The notes under the pieces: generated by a model
Told to the model about the DNA's origin: nothing
What the model saw: only the letters and a program-made list of their open reading frames with translations
The model's database searches: none
NCBI GenBank assembly: GCA_905221605.1
Contig: CAJNDS010002555.1
Span: 182,501 to 246,500, forward strand
DNA from: Symbiodinium natans
Lineage: Eukaryota; Sar; Dinophyceae; Suessiales; Symbiodiniaceae
Length of the DNA: 64,000 bases
Direction of reading: 5' to 3'
Shown here: positions 63,277 through 64,000 of the stretch, one piece after another
Layout: the number at the start of each line of letters is the position of its first letter
Numbering within the stretch: position 1 is the stretch's first letter
Made by a program: the position numbers and the translations under genes

Positions 63277-63663
63277 GGCGTCTTGGTTTAGGGTTTAGGG
63301 TTTAGGGTTTAGGGTTTAGGGTTTAGGGTTTAGGGTTTAGGGTGTTGTTGCGGGAGACTTGGGGATGTTCCCCCTTCTGCTAGCTTTCCTTAATAGGGAA
63401 TATCGTAACCCCATTGAAGAGCCTTACTAAGGACTGTTAGAATAAGGGGGCACATCCCAACCAGAAACCCTAAACCGTTAACACGAAACCCAGTCCCGGG
63501 ATCTCTTGAAGCCTGGACGGCGCGACCCCAAAGTTAAACATGCCCTTGTGAAGGTTCCAGGAGTTTACTGCAAGAGCATCGTAGCAATATAGTTATATGA
63601 GCGCCCGCCAAAATTATGTTTCTTCAAGCCGTACTACAGTGGACACGAGTTGTTAAACCATGG

Positions 63664-63778
63664 AAAGCGATATGGGCCCCACCTAAAGCGATAACATTAA
63701 TTTGCACATTTAGATACATGCATCCCACAGTCCCATAGTATGTAAAGCGATATGGGCCCCACGTAAAGTGAGAACATG
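63664..63778 (+). repeat. direct repeat of about 34 bp, 80 bp apart
   Basis: AAAGCGATATGGGCCCCAC followed by (C/G)TAAAG(C/T)GA at 63664 and 63744. Confidence 0.85.
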
Positions 63779-64000
63779 GTATTCCGCGACCTCACACCGT
63801 GTGAAGTGATTTTGTCTGGCGCTCATATAGAAATGTATATATAGTTCCGTATGTACATATACATACGTGAACTGCATACATACATATATGTATATGTGTA
63901 TATATATATATATATATGCATTCAGAAATACACACGTGTGTATATATATATATATAAGCATAAAAAACATTCAAATATATACTCATTTTTCAGGGGGGCA

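Overview
The window looks like nuclear DNA of an alveolate alga, most likely a dinoflagellate. It is saturated with plant/alveolate-type telomere-like repeats (CCCTAAA on one strand, TTTAGGG on the other) scattered through the interior. Recognisable coding sequence occurs only as short plus-strand exons of about 20-600 bp between introns of hundreds of bases to a few kb. When I join exons so that reading frame and protein motifs continue, the 5' splice sites are GC or GA at least as often as GT, and the 3' sites are AG, usually followed by G. That mixed donor use is a known dinoflagellate trait. There is no bacterial gene organisation, and no rRNA, tRNA or CRISPR that I can see.

Layout. 0-11.7 kb: mostly non-coding or decayed sequence, with two possible exons near the left end, a (GA)n microsatellite, a G-quadruplex-prone run, a diverged repeat array (6.7-7.5 kb) and an 830-bp tandem duplication (7.9-9.6 kb). 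11.8-21.1 kb: a PP2C-family (PPM) Ser/Thr phosphatase gene in 13 exons that I could join in frame from the DGHGG motif to the final metal-binding Asp-Asn motif and a stop. Its 5' exon or exons were not found. 21.4 kb: a second, PP2C-like fragment in which DGHGG lacks its Asp. 18.8-20.0 kb holds another diverged repeat array inside a PP2C intron. 24-35 kb: a series of small orphan exons, each bordered by telomere-like tracts, and one 0.48-kb open frame (25.47-25.96 kb). 32.6-34.5 kb: three unusual repeat blocks (CCTCCATT hairpins, an inverted 22-bp GGCCGGCAATTG array, a 52-bp minisatellite). 35.6-63.3 kb: a very large multi-exon gene on the plus strand. Its visible N-terminal part has a thrombospondin type-1-like module and a furin-like Cys-rich repeat. 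Then come many short exons for Lys/Glu/Ala-rich helical segments, some hydrophobic segments, and Cys-rich exons again toward the right end. It runs off the recognisable sequence without a clear terminal exon.

The most interesting feature is the arrangement of the telomere-like tracts. They are not random debris: in both genes CCCTAAA tracts lie mainly just upstream of exons (intron 3' ends) and TTTAGGG tracts mainly just downstream (intron 5' ends). Many introns therefore carry complementary telomere-like blocks at their two ends and could fold so that the splice sites lie close together. Separately, several families of short dispersed elements with shared ends sit in introns in both orientations and resemble introner or MITE-like elements.

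Exon boundaries are my own joins by phase and motif, without transcripts. Treat them as predictions.
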